Notes under the pieces: generated by a model
Databases searched by the model: none
Told to the model about the DNA's origin: nothing
What the model saw: only the letters and a program-made list of their open reading frames with translations
Translations under genes and position numbers: made by a program
Shown here: positions 50,146-59,759 of the stretch, in pieces
Layout of the letters: each line of letters begins with the position of its first letter
Numbering within the stretch: the first letter of the stretch is position 1
Origin: an uncultured bacterium
GTDB lineage: Bacteria; Bacillota; Clostridia; Lachnospirales; Lachnospiraceae
Direction: 5' to 3'
DNA: 64,000 nt
Assembly (NCBI GenBank): GCA_905214875.1
Contig: CAJMNR010000008.1
Coordinates: forward strand, 34,623 to 98,622

Positions 50146-51492
50146 CTATTTTACAATCGTGACCTCTATTAAAGCTTTTTTCTCAACTCGTTTATCGCCT
50201 TCCGTTCGATAATATATGACCTGAATACAATCTTTGTCATTAAAGTTATTGATGACGGTATTAAACTCTGCAACATCCGTAATCTCTACACCATTGATTT
50301 CTGTAATGACATCGCCTTTCCGAATATCTGCTTTGAATGCAGGTGAATCACTTTCTACCTTCATTACATAGATTCCTTTATCGATGTTAATCTTATATGC
50401 AATTTCCGGAGTAATATCATTTGCCGTAATTCCAAAGTAAATAGAATCCTTTTTATTTACCAGCTTCGTAATAATTGGTTTTAAGTTACGAATGCTATAG
50501 CATGTATTCACATCCGTGTTCAGCTGATTTGTAAAGCTCATCGTATGTGTGATAAATCCCACTACTCTTCCATCTAAATTAACTAGCACACCTTCTCCAT
50601 TGGCATTATAATCAATTGTCGTGTTAACTAAAGTAACCGTATTATCAACAATATAATCATTATAAGGCTCATTGGAGATATATCCGTATTCCACCGAATA
50701 CATATGCCCGTTTGGACTTCCCAATGCTAATACTGGTTCTCCTGTTTTCAACTCATCTGTCGTGTCAAACCTTACTACGTCAACACTTTCTAACTGCTCT
50801 TTTGTTAGCTTTTCTAACTCTACTGAAATAATGGCAATTCCTAATTCATCATTCTTATTGTACATCTTTGCATCTGCTACTGAATTATCACGAAATGTCA
50901 CGATAATCTGATCTGTTGCCGATACTTTTGATTTTGCCACATAAATTAATAAGTTTTTATCACTTCTTGCAACAATGATTCCGGCTGTTGAATTCGTATC
51001 CTGATTGGAATTGCTAAACAGGTCATAACTATTCTGAATACTTGTCACCTTAACAATGGATTGATTCACATCTTCGCTAATTGCCTGAATCTTCTTACTA
51101 ATCTGGAGCATCTCTGAAGCAGATGGTGTCTTGCTTGGTTCCGGTTCTTTTGTTGACTTTGGTTTCTTTGTATTAACAGTCGTTGGTGCCGCTGTCGGTG
51201 CTTGTGTCTTTGCCCCGATGGTTGGACTCTCTGTCTTCACGGCTGCGCCTTCATACTCTTCTGCTTTCCCGATCGTAATTTGCTTGTCCTTTATCTCAAA
51301 GTAATCCGAAAATAATGGTAAACATAAGCAGAATACAATACAACTTACAATTCCAAATAGTATTGCAAGACCAATGGTAGACAATATCTTCTTTGCCTTT
51401 ATTCTCCTCTTTGGCCGAATTGTTTCCTGTACAAATTTGTATTGCTTCTCTTCTGATGGACCATTATGTAGTGCTTTCTTTTCGTCCGCCAT
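50146..51492 (-). CDS. HtrA/DegP-like membrane protein with PDZ domain, catalytic triad apparently lost
   Basis: 448 aa from the ATG at 51492 (GGAG six bases upstream). A membrane anchor near residues 34-55 is followed by a proline/threonine linker, a trypsin-like domain (~140-340) and a PDZ domain (~350-445: IYVMKVESDSPAFKADIRKGDVITEINGVEI). Where active HtrA proteases have G-N-S-G-G-P, this protein reads NANGEGVLVNLDGRVVGF near residue 295, with no serine, and the usual His-containing TNxHV stretch reads YVAKSKV. So it is probably a pseudoprotease acting as an envelope-stress or substrate-binding factor. Divergent from mutS2. Confidence 0.85.
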   Translation of the reverse strand: MADEKKALHNGPSEEKQYKFVQETIRPKRRIKAKKILSTIGLAILFGIVSCIVFCLCLPLFSDYFEIKDKQITIGKAEEYEGAAVKTESPTIGAKTQAPTAAPTTVNTKKPKSTKEPEPSKTPSASEMLQISKKIQAISEDVNQSIVKVTSIQNSYDLFSNSNQDTNSTAGIIVARSDKNLLIYVAKSKVSATDQIIVTFRDNSVADAKMYNKNDELGIAIISVELEKLTKEQLESVDVVRFDTTDELKTGEPVLALGSPNGHMYSVEYGYISNEPYNDYIVDNTVTLVNTTIDYNANGEGVLVNLDGRVVGFITHTMSFTNQLNTDVNTCYSIRNLKPIITKLVNKKDSIYFGITANDITPEIAYKINIDKGIYVMKVESDSPAFKADIRKGDVITEINGVEITDVAEFNTVINNFNDKDCIQVIYYRTEGDKRVEKKALIEVTIVK

Positions 51493-51689
51493 GAGTTTCT
51501 CCTTTAATACTCGTTCTAAAGTCCTATATAGCAAGTGTATCATTAAGTTATGAACAAGTTATGAATACTTTGTAAACAAACCACGCATTTCAAAAGAAAA
51601 TGTTTTATTTTCGTTATAAATAAGGTAAAATATAACTTAACAGTTCAATCATGATAGGATAGCAATATCCTTTAAAGAAAGGCAATAAA

Positions 51690-54068
51690 ATGAACAAAAA
51701 AGCTCTTAAAACATTAGAATTCAATAAAATTATTGATCAGTTAGCAGAACTTGCAAGTTCTTCCCTCGGGAAAGAACTCTGTCATAAATTACTTCCTTTT
51801 TCCACACTCTCTGAGATCACAGAAGCCCAACAGGAAACTTCGGATGCTCTCACTCGAATCATGAAAAAGGGAACTCTTAGCCTTCGTGGAATCAAAGACA
51901 TCGGCGCCAGCCTGAAACGCCTCGAAGTTGGGAGCACGCTTGGTATCGTAGAACTTCTTAATATCAGCTCATTACTTGACTGTGCACTTCGTGCGAAAAG
52001 TTATGGCAAGACTGAAGAAGAAGATTTAGAAAATGACTCCTTAAGCGAACGATTTGCTGCATTAGAACCTCTCTCTCCATTAAACAACGAATTAAAACGT
52101 TGTATCATTTCTGAAGAAGAAATCAGCGATGAGGCTAGCAGCACATTAAAAAATATCCGTCGTTCTATTAAGAATGCCAATGGGCAAATCCATGAACAGC
52201 TTAACAAGATTGTAAATTCTCAAACTGGTCGTACCATGTTACAGGAAGCAATCATCACAATGCGTAATGGAAGATACTGTATTCCTGTAAAGGCAGAATA
52301 CCGTTCCAAAGTTCCAGGTATGATTCACGACCAATCCTCTACCGGTTCAACCTTATTTATTGAGCCAATGAGCATTGTTCAATTAAATAACACAATCCGT
52401 GAATTAGAATTAAAAGAACAAGAAGAAATCGAACGTATCCTTGCTGAATTAAGCCAGTTATGTGCAGAGCAGATGGAACTCCTATCTCTTGACCTTTCCA
52501 TCTTGGTTGCATTTGACTTTATCTTCGCGAAAGCAATGCTTGCGAAAAAGATGCGTGCGACGATCCCAGTGTTCAATGAAAGTGGATATGTTAACATCAA
52601 GAAAGGACGCCATCCATTAATTGATCCAAAGAAAGTGGTACCAATCGACATCTACCTTGGAAAAGAATTTAACCTTCTTGTAATCACAGGACCAAATACG
52701 GGTGGTAAAACAGTATCCTTAAAGACAGTCGGACTATTTACCCTTATGGGACAGGCCGGACTTCATATTCCTGCATTCGACGGTTCAAGCCTTGCAGTCT
52801 TTGAAGATGTATATGCAGATATCGGGGATGAACAAAGCATTGAACAAAGTTTAAGTACGTTCTCCTCCCATATGACCAATACGGTATCCATCCTAAATCA
52901 TGCAAATGAAAGAAGTTTAGTTTTATTTGATGAATTAGGTGCTGGTACTGATCCAACGGAAGGTGCTGCCCTTGCCATGTCGATCCTTTCATATCTTCAC
53001 AATAAAGGAATTCGTACAATGGCAACTACTCACTACAGCGAGCTTAAAGTATTCGCCTTAACAACTGATGGCGTTGAAAATGCATGCTGTGAATTCAGTG
53101 TAGAAACGCTTCGCCCAACTTACCGTTTGTTAATCGGTATTCCTGGAAAAAGTAATGCATTCGCAATATCCAGCAAGTTGGGACTTTCCGATGAAATCAT
53201 CAATGCAGCAAAAGACTTAATCGACCAAGAAGACCAAAGCTTTGAAGACCTTCTGTCAGATTTAGAGCAAAATCGTATCGCCATTGAGAAAGAACGTGAA
53301 CAAGTAGAGTCTTATCGTAAGGAAGTAGAATCCTTAAAAGCAAAACTCACTGAAAAAAGCGAAAAACTGGATGCCCAAAAGGAACGCATCTTACGTGAAG
53401 CCAGAGAAGAAGCATACAAAGTCCTTCAAGATGCGAAAGAATATGCCGATACAACGATTAAGAAATATAACAAATGGTCAAACGAAAGCGGCTTAAGCAA
53501 AGAGATGGAACGCCAGCGTAACGAACTCCGCAACCGTATGAAAGGAAATGAAAGCTCCCTTCTTAAAAACAACAAAGCCAAACCTAAGAAGCAGCATAAA
53601 GCGGCTGATTTCAAACTTGGTGATGCCGTATTTGTAACAAGCCTCAACCTAAAAGGAACAATCAGTACGCTTCCTAATGCCAAAGGCGATTGCTTTGTAC
53701 AGATGGGAATCTTACGAAGTCAAGTAAATATCTCAGACCTTGAATTGATTGATGAACCAACGATCACTGCACCAAATATGCAAAAGACTGGTTCTGGAAA
53801 GATCAAAATGAACAAATCATTCTCAATCGGTTCAGAAATCAACCTAATCGGAAAGACCGTTGATGAGGCACTACCTGTCCTTGAAAAATATTTAGATGAT
53901 GCATACCTTGCACATCTTCCAAAAGTAACAGTAATCCATGGACGAGGCACTGGTGCTCTAAAAAATGCAATTCATGCACAGTTAAAACGCATTAAATATA
54001 TTAAATCGTATCGTGTTGGTGGCTTCGGGGAAGGTGACCACGGAGTAACCATCGTAGAATTCAAATAA
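51690..54068 (+). CDS. mutS2: MutS2 family ATPase with Smr domain
   Basis: 792 aa, typical. MutS core and clamp region, then Walker A ITGPNTGGKTVSLKT near residue 333, Walker B SLVLFDELGAGTDPTEGAAL and TTHYSELK. A long coiled coil (residues ~520-620) leads to a KOW-like segment (FKLGDAVFVTSLNLKGTI) and the C-terminal Smr domain (VTVIHGRGTGALKNAIH; usual LDLRG replaced by INLIG). MutS2 acts in recombination control and, in Bacillus, in ribosome-collision rescue. AAAGG precedes the ATG. Confidence 0.95.
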   Translation: MNKKALKTLEFNKIIDQLAELASSSLGKELCHKLLPFSTLSEITEAQQETSDALTRIMKKGTLSLRGIKDIGASLKRLEVGSTLGIVELLNISSLLDCALRAKSYGKTEEEDLENDSLSERFAALEPLSPLNNELKRCIISEEEISDEASSTLKNIRRSIKNANGQIHEQLNKIVNSQTGRTMLQEAIITMRNGRYCIPVKAEYRSKVPGMIHDQSSTGSTLFIEPMSIVQLNNTIRELELKEQEEIERILAELSQLCAEQMELLSLDLSILVAFDFIFAKAMLAKKMRATIPVFNESGYVNIKKGRHPLIDPKKVVPIDIYLGKEFNLLVITGPNTGGKTVSLKTVGLFTLMGQAGLHIPAFDGSSLAVFEDVYADIGDEQSIEQSLSTFSSHMTNTVSILNHANERSLVLFDELGAGTDPTEGAALAMSILSYLHNKGIRTMATTHYSELKVFALTTDGVENACCEFSVETLRPTYRLLIGIPGKSNAFAISSKLGLSDEIINAAKDLIDQEDQSFEDLLSDLEQNRIAIEKEREQVESYRKEVESLKAKLTEKSEKLDAQKERILREAREEAYKVLQDAKEYADTTIKKYNKWSNESGLSKEMERQRNELRNRMKGNESSLLKNNKAKPKKQHKAADFKLGDAVFVTSLNLKGTISTLPNAKGDCFVQMGILRSQVNISDLELIDEPTITAPNMQKTGSGKIKMNKSFSIGSEINLIGKTVDEALPVLEKYLDDAYLAHLPKVTVIHGRGTGALKNAIHAQLKRIKYIKSYRVGGFGEGDHGVTIVEFK

Positions 54069-54085
54069 ACTAGGAGGATTTCATT

Positions 54086-54814
54086 ATGGCAACAAAACAA
54101 AAAATATTAATCGTAGATGACGATAATAATATTGCCGAACTGATTGCTCTCTATTTGAACAAAGAATGTTTCGATACACTAATCGTAAATGACGGGGAAG
54201 AAGCGCTCGACGCCTTCCCTAGTTATTTACCAAATCTGATTTTACTAGACCTTATGCTACCAGGCATTGATGGATACGAAGTATGCCGTGAAATCCGAAA
54301 GACTTCTTCCGTTCCAATCATCATGCTTTCCGCCAAAGGCGAAATCTTTGATAAGGTTCTTGGACTAGAATTAGGTGCAGACGATTATATGATCAAACCA
54401 TTTGATTCAAAAGAATTAGTTGCAAGAGTAAAGGCCGTCCTTAGAAGATTCCATCCTTTGCAGTCCTCTGCTCAGACCGCAGCAACAAGCGAAGTACCAG
54501 AACAAACTGGTGATTTTGTAGAATATGATAACCTAATTATCAATCAGTCTAATTATACGGTAATTAATTATGGTACAAGAATTGATATGCCGCCAAAAGA
54601 ACTAGAATTACTTTATTTCCTAGCCTCACACCCAAATCAGGTATTTACAAGAGAACAGCTTCTTGACCACATTTGGGGATATGAATATATCGGTGACACA
54701 AGGACCGTTGACGTACATATCAAACGACTAAGAGAAAAGATTAAAGAGAATAATAACTGGGCTCTTGCCACAGTATGGGGCATCGGCTATAAATTCGAAG
54801 TAAAAAATAAGTAA
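54086..54814 (+). CDS. OmpR-family response regulator
   Basis: 242 aa. Receiver domain with acidic pocket DDD at residues 11-13, phosphoacceptor Asp55 in LLDLMLPGIDG and Lys in MIKPFDS; winged-helix DNA-binding domain with PPKELELLYFLASHPNQVF and TRTVDVHIKRLREKI. It begins 17 bases after mutS2 behind AGGAGG and is followed after 14 bases by its histidine kinase. The signal is not evident; similar pairs in Firmicutes respond to cell-envelope stress. Confidence 0.94.
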   Translation: MATKQKILIVDDDNNIAELIALYLNKECFDTLIVNDGEEALDAFPSYLPNLILLDLMLPGIDGYEVCREIRKTSSVPIIMLSAKGEIFDKVLGLELGADDYMIKPFDSKELVARVKAVLRRFHPLQSSAQTAATSEVPEQTGDFVEYDNLIINQSNYTVINYGTRIDMPPKELELLYFLASHPNQVFTREQLLDHIWGYEYIGDTRTVDVHIKRLREKIKENNNWALATVWGIGYKFEVKNK

Positions 54815-54828
54815 AAGGATACCTGCTT

Positions 54829-56235
54829 ATGCGTACAAGCCTGCTATACAAATACTGCTGCTGCTTCTTTGCTGTATTCCTCTCACTTTTCATTGTGTTA
54901 AATACATATGGAAGCCAGCAAATCAAAACAAATCTGATTAACCAGAAAAAAGTCTCTCTCTATCAGGAGTCGGAAGCAATCTGTAATCAGTATGTACAAG
55001 AATACTATGCCAATTCAATAACGAAAGACTTTCTATACAAGCAGCTTGTGACTGTCGGATCGCTCACTAATACAAGAATCTGGATGACAGACAGCTCAGG
55101 GGACCTCCTTCTTGATACCCAAGATGCCTCCCCAACTGTCTCAACTAACGTATTTTCCATTGACCCTTCGATTCTTAATAACAATACAAAAAGTGGCGTT
55201 AAATATGATGGTTACTTTTCAGAACCAATGATCATGGCAGAAAGTAATATCATCGTAAATTACAATACGGTAGGATATATCTTTGTCTTTATGAGTGAAG
55301 AAAAGGTATTAGAAGATACGATTCAAATTACGAACGTAATCAATACATTACTCCTCTACTTTATGGTCACACTGATTATCCTCCTTGTATTTATGTACTT
55401 CTTTAGCATTCGCCCTCTCCATAAGTTAATCAAGGCTGCTAAAGAATATAGTACCGGACACTTTGAGACAGCTATCGAGTTAAAGGGAAATGACGAATAC
55501 AACGAACTGGTAGATACGATCAACTTCATGGCAACGGAATTGAACAGCCTGGATGATTACCAGAAGAATTTCATAGCAAATATCTCCCATGACTTCCGAT
55601 CGCCTCTGACATCAATCAAAGGTTATGCCGAAGCCATCTTAGATGGAACGATTCCCTATGAGATGCAAAATAAATACATCGATATCATTGTCTTCGAGAC
55701 AGAGCGTCTTAATAAACTGACAAACAACCTTCTGACGCTTAATACCTTTGAGCGAAATGGTTCCATGCTAAATATCTCAAGCTTTGATATCAATCAAGTC
55801 GTGAAAAAGACTGTTAATACCTTCGAAGGAACCTGCACAAAGAAAAAGATTACAATTAATCTGGAGTTTTCCTCTGAAGAGTTATTCGTAGATGCTGACA
55901 TCGACAAGATTCAGCAGGTTATCTATAACCTTATTGATAATGCCATTAAGTTTAGCCACCATAATTCCTCAATCCGTATCTTAATTGCCGAAAAAAACAG
56001 CAAAGCATTTATCAGCATTAAAGACTATGGAATCGGTATTCCAAAAGATTCTCTTAAGAAAATCTGGGAACGTTTCTATAAAACCGACCTCTCCAGAGGC
56101 CGCGACAAAAAAGGAACTGGTCTTGGACTAAGCATAACAAAAGAAATTATTAACGCCCATGGCGAAAACATAAGTGTAGTAAGCACCGAAGGCGTCGGTA
56201 CTGAATTCACCTTCAGCCTTCCACTTACTGAATAG
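54829..56235 (+). CDS. Membrane sensor histidine kinase
   Basis: 468 aa: membrane segments at about residues 10-27 and 175-197 around an extracellular sensor domain (QESEAICNQYVQEYYANS ... IWMTDSSGDLLLDT), then HAMP (RPLHKLIKAAKEYSTGHF), HisKA with the phosphorylated His254 in NISHDFRSPLTSIKGY, and the ATP-binding domain (DNAIKFS, DYGIGIP, GTGLGLSI). It forms the two-component pair with the preceding response regulator; the stimulus is unknown. Confidence 0.94.
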   Translation: MRTSLLYKYCCCFFAVFLSLFIVLNTYGSQQIKTNLINQKKVSLYQESEAICNQYVQEYYANSITKDFLYKQLVTVGSLTNTRIWMTDSSGDLLLDTQDASPTVSTNVFSIDPSILNNNTKSGVKYDGYFSEPMIMAESNIIVNYNTVGYIFVFMSEEKVLEDTIQITNVINTLLLYFMVTLIILLVFMYFFSIRPLHKLIKAAKEYSTGHFETAIELKGNDEYNELVDTINFMATELNSLDDYQKNFIANISHDFRSPLTSIKGYAEAILDGTIPYEMQNKYIDIIVFETERLNKLTNNLLTLNTFERNGSMLNISSFDINQVVKKTVNTFEGTCTKKKITINLEFSSEELFVDADIDKIQQVIYNLIDNAIKFSHHNSSIRILIAEKNSKAFISIKDYGIGIPKDSLKKIWERFYKTDLSRGRDKKGTGLGLSITKEIINAHGENISVVSTEGVGTEFTFSLPLTE

Positions 56236-56268
56236 AAAAAGGGATGCATATTTGCACCCCTTTTTTCT
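56234..56268 (+). terminator. Terminator of the two-component operon
   Basis: Stem AGAAAAAGGGATGCA / TGCACCCCTTTTTTCT with one bulge, T-run included, starting at the kinase stop codon. Confidence 0.78.
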
Positions 56269-56325
56269 ATTCTCTGTTTAAATTCTTTGATCCTTGAAAT
56301 GCTTCCATCATCTGAAGGTACCGCT

Positions 56326-56829
56326 CTATTTCGCCTCCGACCAATCATGGTGATGTAAATGACCTTCAAGCGTCATATGATCAAATCCATGTTGTCTAAG
56401 TACTTCATAAGTAACAATAGCAACTGAGTTACTAAGGTTAAGAGAACGAATATCCCCGATCATAGGAATACGGATAGAAGTATCCGCATGCTCTAATAAG
56501 ATTTCCTCTGGAATTCCCGCACTCTCTTTTCCGAACATGATATAGCAATTATCATCGTATTTAACATCCGAATAAACGTGTGTAGCCTTTGTTGTAGCCA
56601 TATAAAGCTTCGCTTCCGGATTACGTCTTAAGAAATCATCAAAATCCTCGTAAACAGTAACATCAAGCTTATCCCAATAATCAAGACCGGCACGTCTGAT
56701 TTCTTTTTCTCCTAATTTAAAACCAAGAGGCTCAATTAAATGAAGTCTAGCTCCTGTTGCAACACAAGTACGCCCAATATTTCCTGTATTCGCTGGAATC
56801 TCTGGTTCATGTAATACAATATTAATCAT
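56326..56829 (-). CDS. trmL: tRNA (cytidine/uridine(34)-2'-O)-methyltransferase
   Basis: 167 aa, SPOUT fold: motif 1 NIGRTCVATGARLHLIEPLGF, motif 2 MFGKESAGIPEEIL, motif 3 IPMIGDIRSLNLSNSVAIVTYEVLRQ. It methylates the 2'-OH of the wobble base in tRNA-Leu isoacceptors in E. coli. GAGGG precedes the ATG. It follows the HypE-like gene by 15 bases on the minus strand and is probably in one operon with it. Confidence 0.94.
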   Translation of the reverse strand: MINIVLHEPEIPANTGNIGRTCVATGARLHLIEPLGFKLGEKEIRRAGLDYWDKLDVTVYEDFDDFLRRNPEAKLYMATTKATHVYSDVKYDDNCYIMFGKESAGIPEEILLEHADTSIRIPMIGDIRSLNLSNSVAIVTYEVLRQHGFDHMTLEGHLHHHDWSEAK

Positions 56830-56844
56830 AGTAAATCCCTCTTT

Positions 56845-57840
56845 CTACTTCTCTTTGTTTCCTACTTTATATAATTCATCACTTTTTGGTGGCTCTAAGA
56901 ATCGACGTTCATCTTCATTGTATACAATACGTTCATGGCCCTCTGTAACCTTACCGATGACAGCTGCCTCAATTCCTTCTTTTTTCAATGCCTCTACTAA
57001 GGAAGCTCCTTGGAACGTACCCATTAACATACATCCACTTGAAATTAAAAGATATGGATTCAAGTCAAAGAACTCGCAGATTTCCACTGTCTCCTGACGA
57101 ATCGTAATCTTCTTAAGATCAATTTCTAACCCTACATTGGAAGCTGAACCGATTTCCCATAAAGCGCCATACATGCCGCCTTCTGTCACATCATGCATGC
57201 TTGTTACACCATATTGTTTTCCAATCTTAGCTTCTTTTACAACGCTAATATGATTAATAAAATCCTTTGCACTTCCAATAAAATCTCTCGTATATCTTTT
57301 AAGAAGTGCCTCTTCTTGATCTTTTGCAATGATTGCAGTACCTTCAAGGCCGGCCCATTTTGTCATTACAATATCCTGGCCTACTTTAAGACCACTTGTT
57401 GTAATCATATCCTCTTTGGACAGCTTACCAACACCTGTAACCGAAATAATTGGCTGATTTACTGCCTGTGTTACTTCCGTATGGCCACCCATGATTTCTA
57501 TATTTAATTCTTTACAGTTTTCTTCTAAATCCATCATGATCTTTTTAAGTTCTTGTTCCTTTGTATCCTCAGGAAGAAGAAGCGTTACCATGATTCCAAT
57601 CATCTCACCGCCACTTGAGGCAATATCATTGGCTGTGATATGGACTGCCAACTTACCGATGTCATTTACAGTACCTGTGATTGGATCTGTGGAAAGAATC
57701 ATAACATCTGATTGTGTCGTATCAACATAGGAACAATCTTCCCCTACATTTGGACGAATTAAAACTTCTTCTCTTCTATGTCTGATTTGTTTAAATACCG
57801 ATCTTTTTAAAACTGACTCAGAAATCTTACCTATTTTCAT
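56845..57840 (-). CDS. AIR-synthase-like protein related to HypE
   Basis: 331 aa of the PurM/ThiL/SelD/HypE superfamily: an N-terminal ATP-binding half (NVGEDCSYVDTTQSDVMILSTDPITG, VHITANDIASSGGEMIGI), then MHDVTEGGMYGALWE and GCMLMG. It resembles HypE-like proteins found in Firmicutes outside any hydrogenase cluster. HypE converts a carbamoyl-thiol to thiocyanate for the NiFe site; no HypF/C/D genes are near, and the usual C-terminal Cys of HypE is absent (ending YKVGNKEK), so a different phosphorylation or dehydration reaction is likely. Confidence 0.78.
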   Translation of the reverse strand: MKIGKISESVLKRSVFKQIRHRREEVLIRPNVGEDCSYVDTTQSDVMILSTDPITGTVNDIGKLAVHITANDIASSGGEMIGIMVTLLLPEDTKEQELKKIMMDLEENCKELNIEIMGGHTEVTQAVNQPIISVTGVGKLSKEDMITTSGLKVGQDIVMTKWAGLEGTAIIAKDQEEALLKRYTRDFIGSAKDFINHISVVKEAKIGKQYGVTSMHDVTEGGMYGALWEIGSASNVGLEIDLKKITIRQETVEICEFFDLNPYLLISSGCMLMGTFQGASLVEALKKEGIEAAVIGKVTEGHERIVYNEDERRFLEPPKSDELYKVGNKEK

Positions 57841-57934
57841 CTCTTCACCTCAATGTTTTTTCTTATTGTAATGGGGCCTTCACATCCACTGCGAATGTGA
57901 AGCCCCCAAATAAAATCCATTATCTAATTCCTGC

Positions 57935-59467
57935 TTAATTTGCTTTTTTTGTAGGAGCCGGTGTCTTGGATGGCTCTGGAGTCTTTGTTGCTTCTGGTAT
58001 TTTAGAAGCAGATGGCTCTGGTGACTTTGAAGCATCCGGAGATGCCGAAGGCGTCTGGCTTGTCCCAGGACTTGCTGAAGCAGAAGGACTTGGTGATGCC
58101 TCCTCCTTCTTTTCTTCTTTCTTCGTTCCTACTGTTATATAATTTGGTGCTGCAGAATAAGTGCTTCGATTAATTCTTTCACGACTTTCTTCTACACCAT
58201 CAATATAAACAATCTTGTATAAAGAAGCAATACATCCTCTATGCGCATTGGATTCAACTTTACGGTAAGTCTCAGGCTTAGTCTTATCCTCTGTAATTAC
58301 ATCTTTCCCTGGCTCAATATAAGATTCAACTTCGCTTTTATACTCAATCGTTCTATTCTTTGCTCTTGTCTCATGTCCCCAGATGGAGAAATACAATCTA
58401 CCGCGGCTTACATAGCCTTCGATATAAATTGGGGCATCTGTATTATTTTTAAACTTAAGATCTTTATAGTTTCCTGCAATTGCTGCATCCATTGCAGGCT
58501 CTACATAAGAAACTGTCATCGAATGATTAGATCGTTCTGTAATCTCTAACTCTGATAATAAAACCGCATTATAAAGTGTAGTGGATACCTGACATACCCC
58601 ACCACCGAAGCTTTCAACTGTTCTTCCGTTAGAATAAGAACCTGCTAACGCATAACCATTGGATTCTTCAAAAGGTCCCATTGCATCCGATGCTGAAAAC
58701 TCATCCCCTGGATACAAAACGGTACCATTGATTCTTGCTGCTCCATTTTCTACATTCTGTTTACGATTTGCATTCGAATAAGAAAATGAAGTTGAATATG
58801 ATCCTAGCACAGTATCGCATAACAATGCTTTTTCTTTCGTAATTTCTGCTTCTTTTTCATTTACTTTTGCTTCAATTACAAGATCGTTCTGGCGGTTCCA
58901 GTTTGTAATCGAATCTGCAATGATTTCTTTTGTATCATCTACTGCTAAGACTTCCCCATTTTGAGATTCTGTAGCAACAAATTTACCATTTTCTCTTGTT
59001 AACACAGAGTTTTTTGGTTTTACATCATACTTCTGGCACTTTTTAATTACTTTATCCACCTTAGAATCATCTAAGGATAATGCTAATTCAAATACTGTCT
59101 TGTCGGATTTTGTACTCTTAACATCTTTAAAACGTTGGAATATATTCCCGGACTTCCCAACTTTCAATGCTTCTTCAATACAATTTTTTTCGTCCACTAC
59201 AAGGCCTAAGCCCTTAAGTGTGGTAGTAACTTCTTTTCCATTTACCTGGATTGTTACCTTTTTCTCTTTTAGCTCACTAATATATGCGTCTAATGCCTCG
59301 CGTGCTTGCTCCTTTGTCATATTACCAATATTTAATGTATCAATATAAACATTCTCGCAAATACTATTTTCATCTACATGTGTAAGCACATTTAGAGATA
59401 TTATGCCGGCAGAGATTCCTAGAACTATAATTGACAGTATTATGAGTATCATTCTTTTCTTTTTCAT
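57935..59467 (-). CDS. VanW-family cell-envelope protein with Ser/Pro-rich tail
   Basis: 510 aa from the ATG at 59467 (AGGGG upstream; a TTG three codons earlier is too close). A membrane anchor at residues 8-26; an outside domain with peptidoglycan-binding-like repeats (MTKEQAREALDAYISELKEKKV and its continuation); the VanW domain at ~225-350 (GDEFSASDAMGPF, GGGVCQVSTTLYNAVLLSEL); and a low-complexity tail from ~450 of S/P/A/T/K repeats (SPSPSASASPGTSQ), likely wall-spanning. VanW occurs in some vancomycin clusters but has no proven activity; here it stands alone and is probably a wall-metabolism protein. Confidence 0.88.
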   Translation of the reverse strand: MKKKRMILIILSIIVLGISAGIISLNVLTHVDENSICENVYIDTLNIGNMTKEQAREALDAYISELKEKKVTIQVNGKEVTTTLKGLGLVVDEKNCIEEALKVGKSGNIFQRFKDVKSTKSDKTVFELALSLDDSKVDKVIKKCQKYDVKPKNSVLTRENGKFVATESQNGEVLAVDDTKEIIADSITNWNRQNDLVIEAKVNEKEAEITKEKALLCDTVLGSYSTSFSYSNANRKQNVENGAARINGTVLYPGDEFSASDAMGPFEESNGYALAGSYSNGRTVESFGGGVCQVSTTLYNAVLLSELEITERSNHSMTVSYVEPAMDAAIAGNYKDLKFKNNTDAPIYIEGYVSRGRLYFSIWGHETRAKNRTIEYKSEVESYIEPGKDVITEDKTKPETYRKVESNAHRGCIASLYKIVYIDGVEESRERINRSTYSAAPNYITVGTKKEEKKEEASPSPSASASPGTSQTPSASPDASKSPEPSASKIPEATKTPEPSKTPAPTKKAN

Positions 59468-59577
59468 AATCTTCAATCCCCTTTTTTATGCTTGCATCAA
59501 CATAATATACCATAAAATATAACATGCCCAACTTAATTGACAGACTGATACATTTTATGTATATTCATATTTAGTGA

Positions 59578-59682
59578 CTAAATTGCTGCGGCAACAACAC
59601 CTACGAGCATTGCGATAATAAGGAATGCAATGATAATGGTAGAAATTACTTTTCTCGTTTTTTTATTATACATGTTTATCAT
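59578..59682 (-). CDS. 34-aa single-pass membrane peptide (Prli42/DUF4044-like)
   Basis: 34 aa, ATG at 59682 preceded by AAGAGGTG, a strong site, and ending TAG at 59578. The sequence has a basic N-terminus (MINMYNKKTRKVIS) followed by one hydrophobic helix (TIIIAFLIIAMLVGVVAAAI). This is the make-up of the tiny Firmicute membrane proteins of the Prli42/DUF4044 kind, of which Listeria Prli42 anchors the stressosome. The match is judged by eye, from architecture and short motifs only. Too short for standard gene finding, but the ribosome site and composition support it. An internal ATG at codon 4 is a possible second start. Confidence 0.65.
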   Translation of the reverse strand: MINMYNKKTRKVISTIIIAFLIIAMLVGVVAAAI

Positions 59683-59759
59683 AAATTTCACCTCTTAACG
59701 TTATAACTTGTGAGACGAGCCGCATGCAATCTCTTTATACGAAAGAAAGGTTGTGCGCC

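Noticed and set aside
56076..56369. 97-codon minus-strand frame over the end of the histidine kinase gene
   Set aside because: Lies over a well-supported gene on the other strand and over its terminator; a shadow frame.
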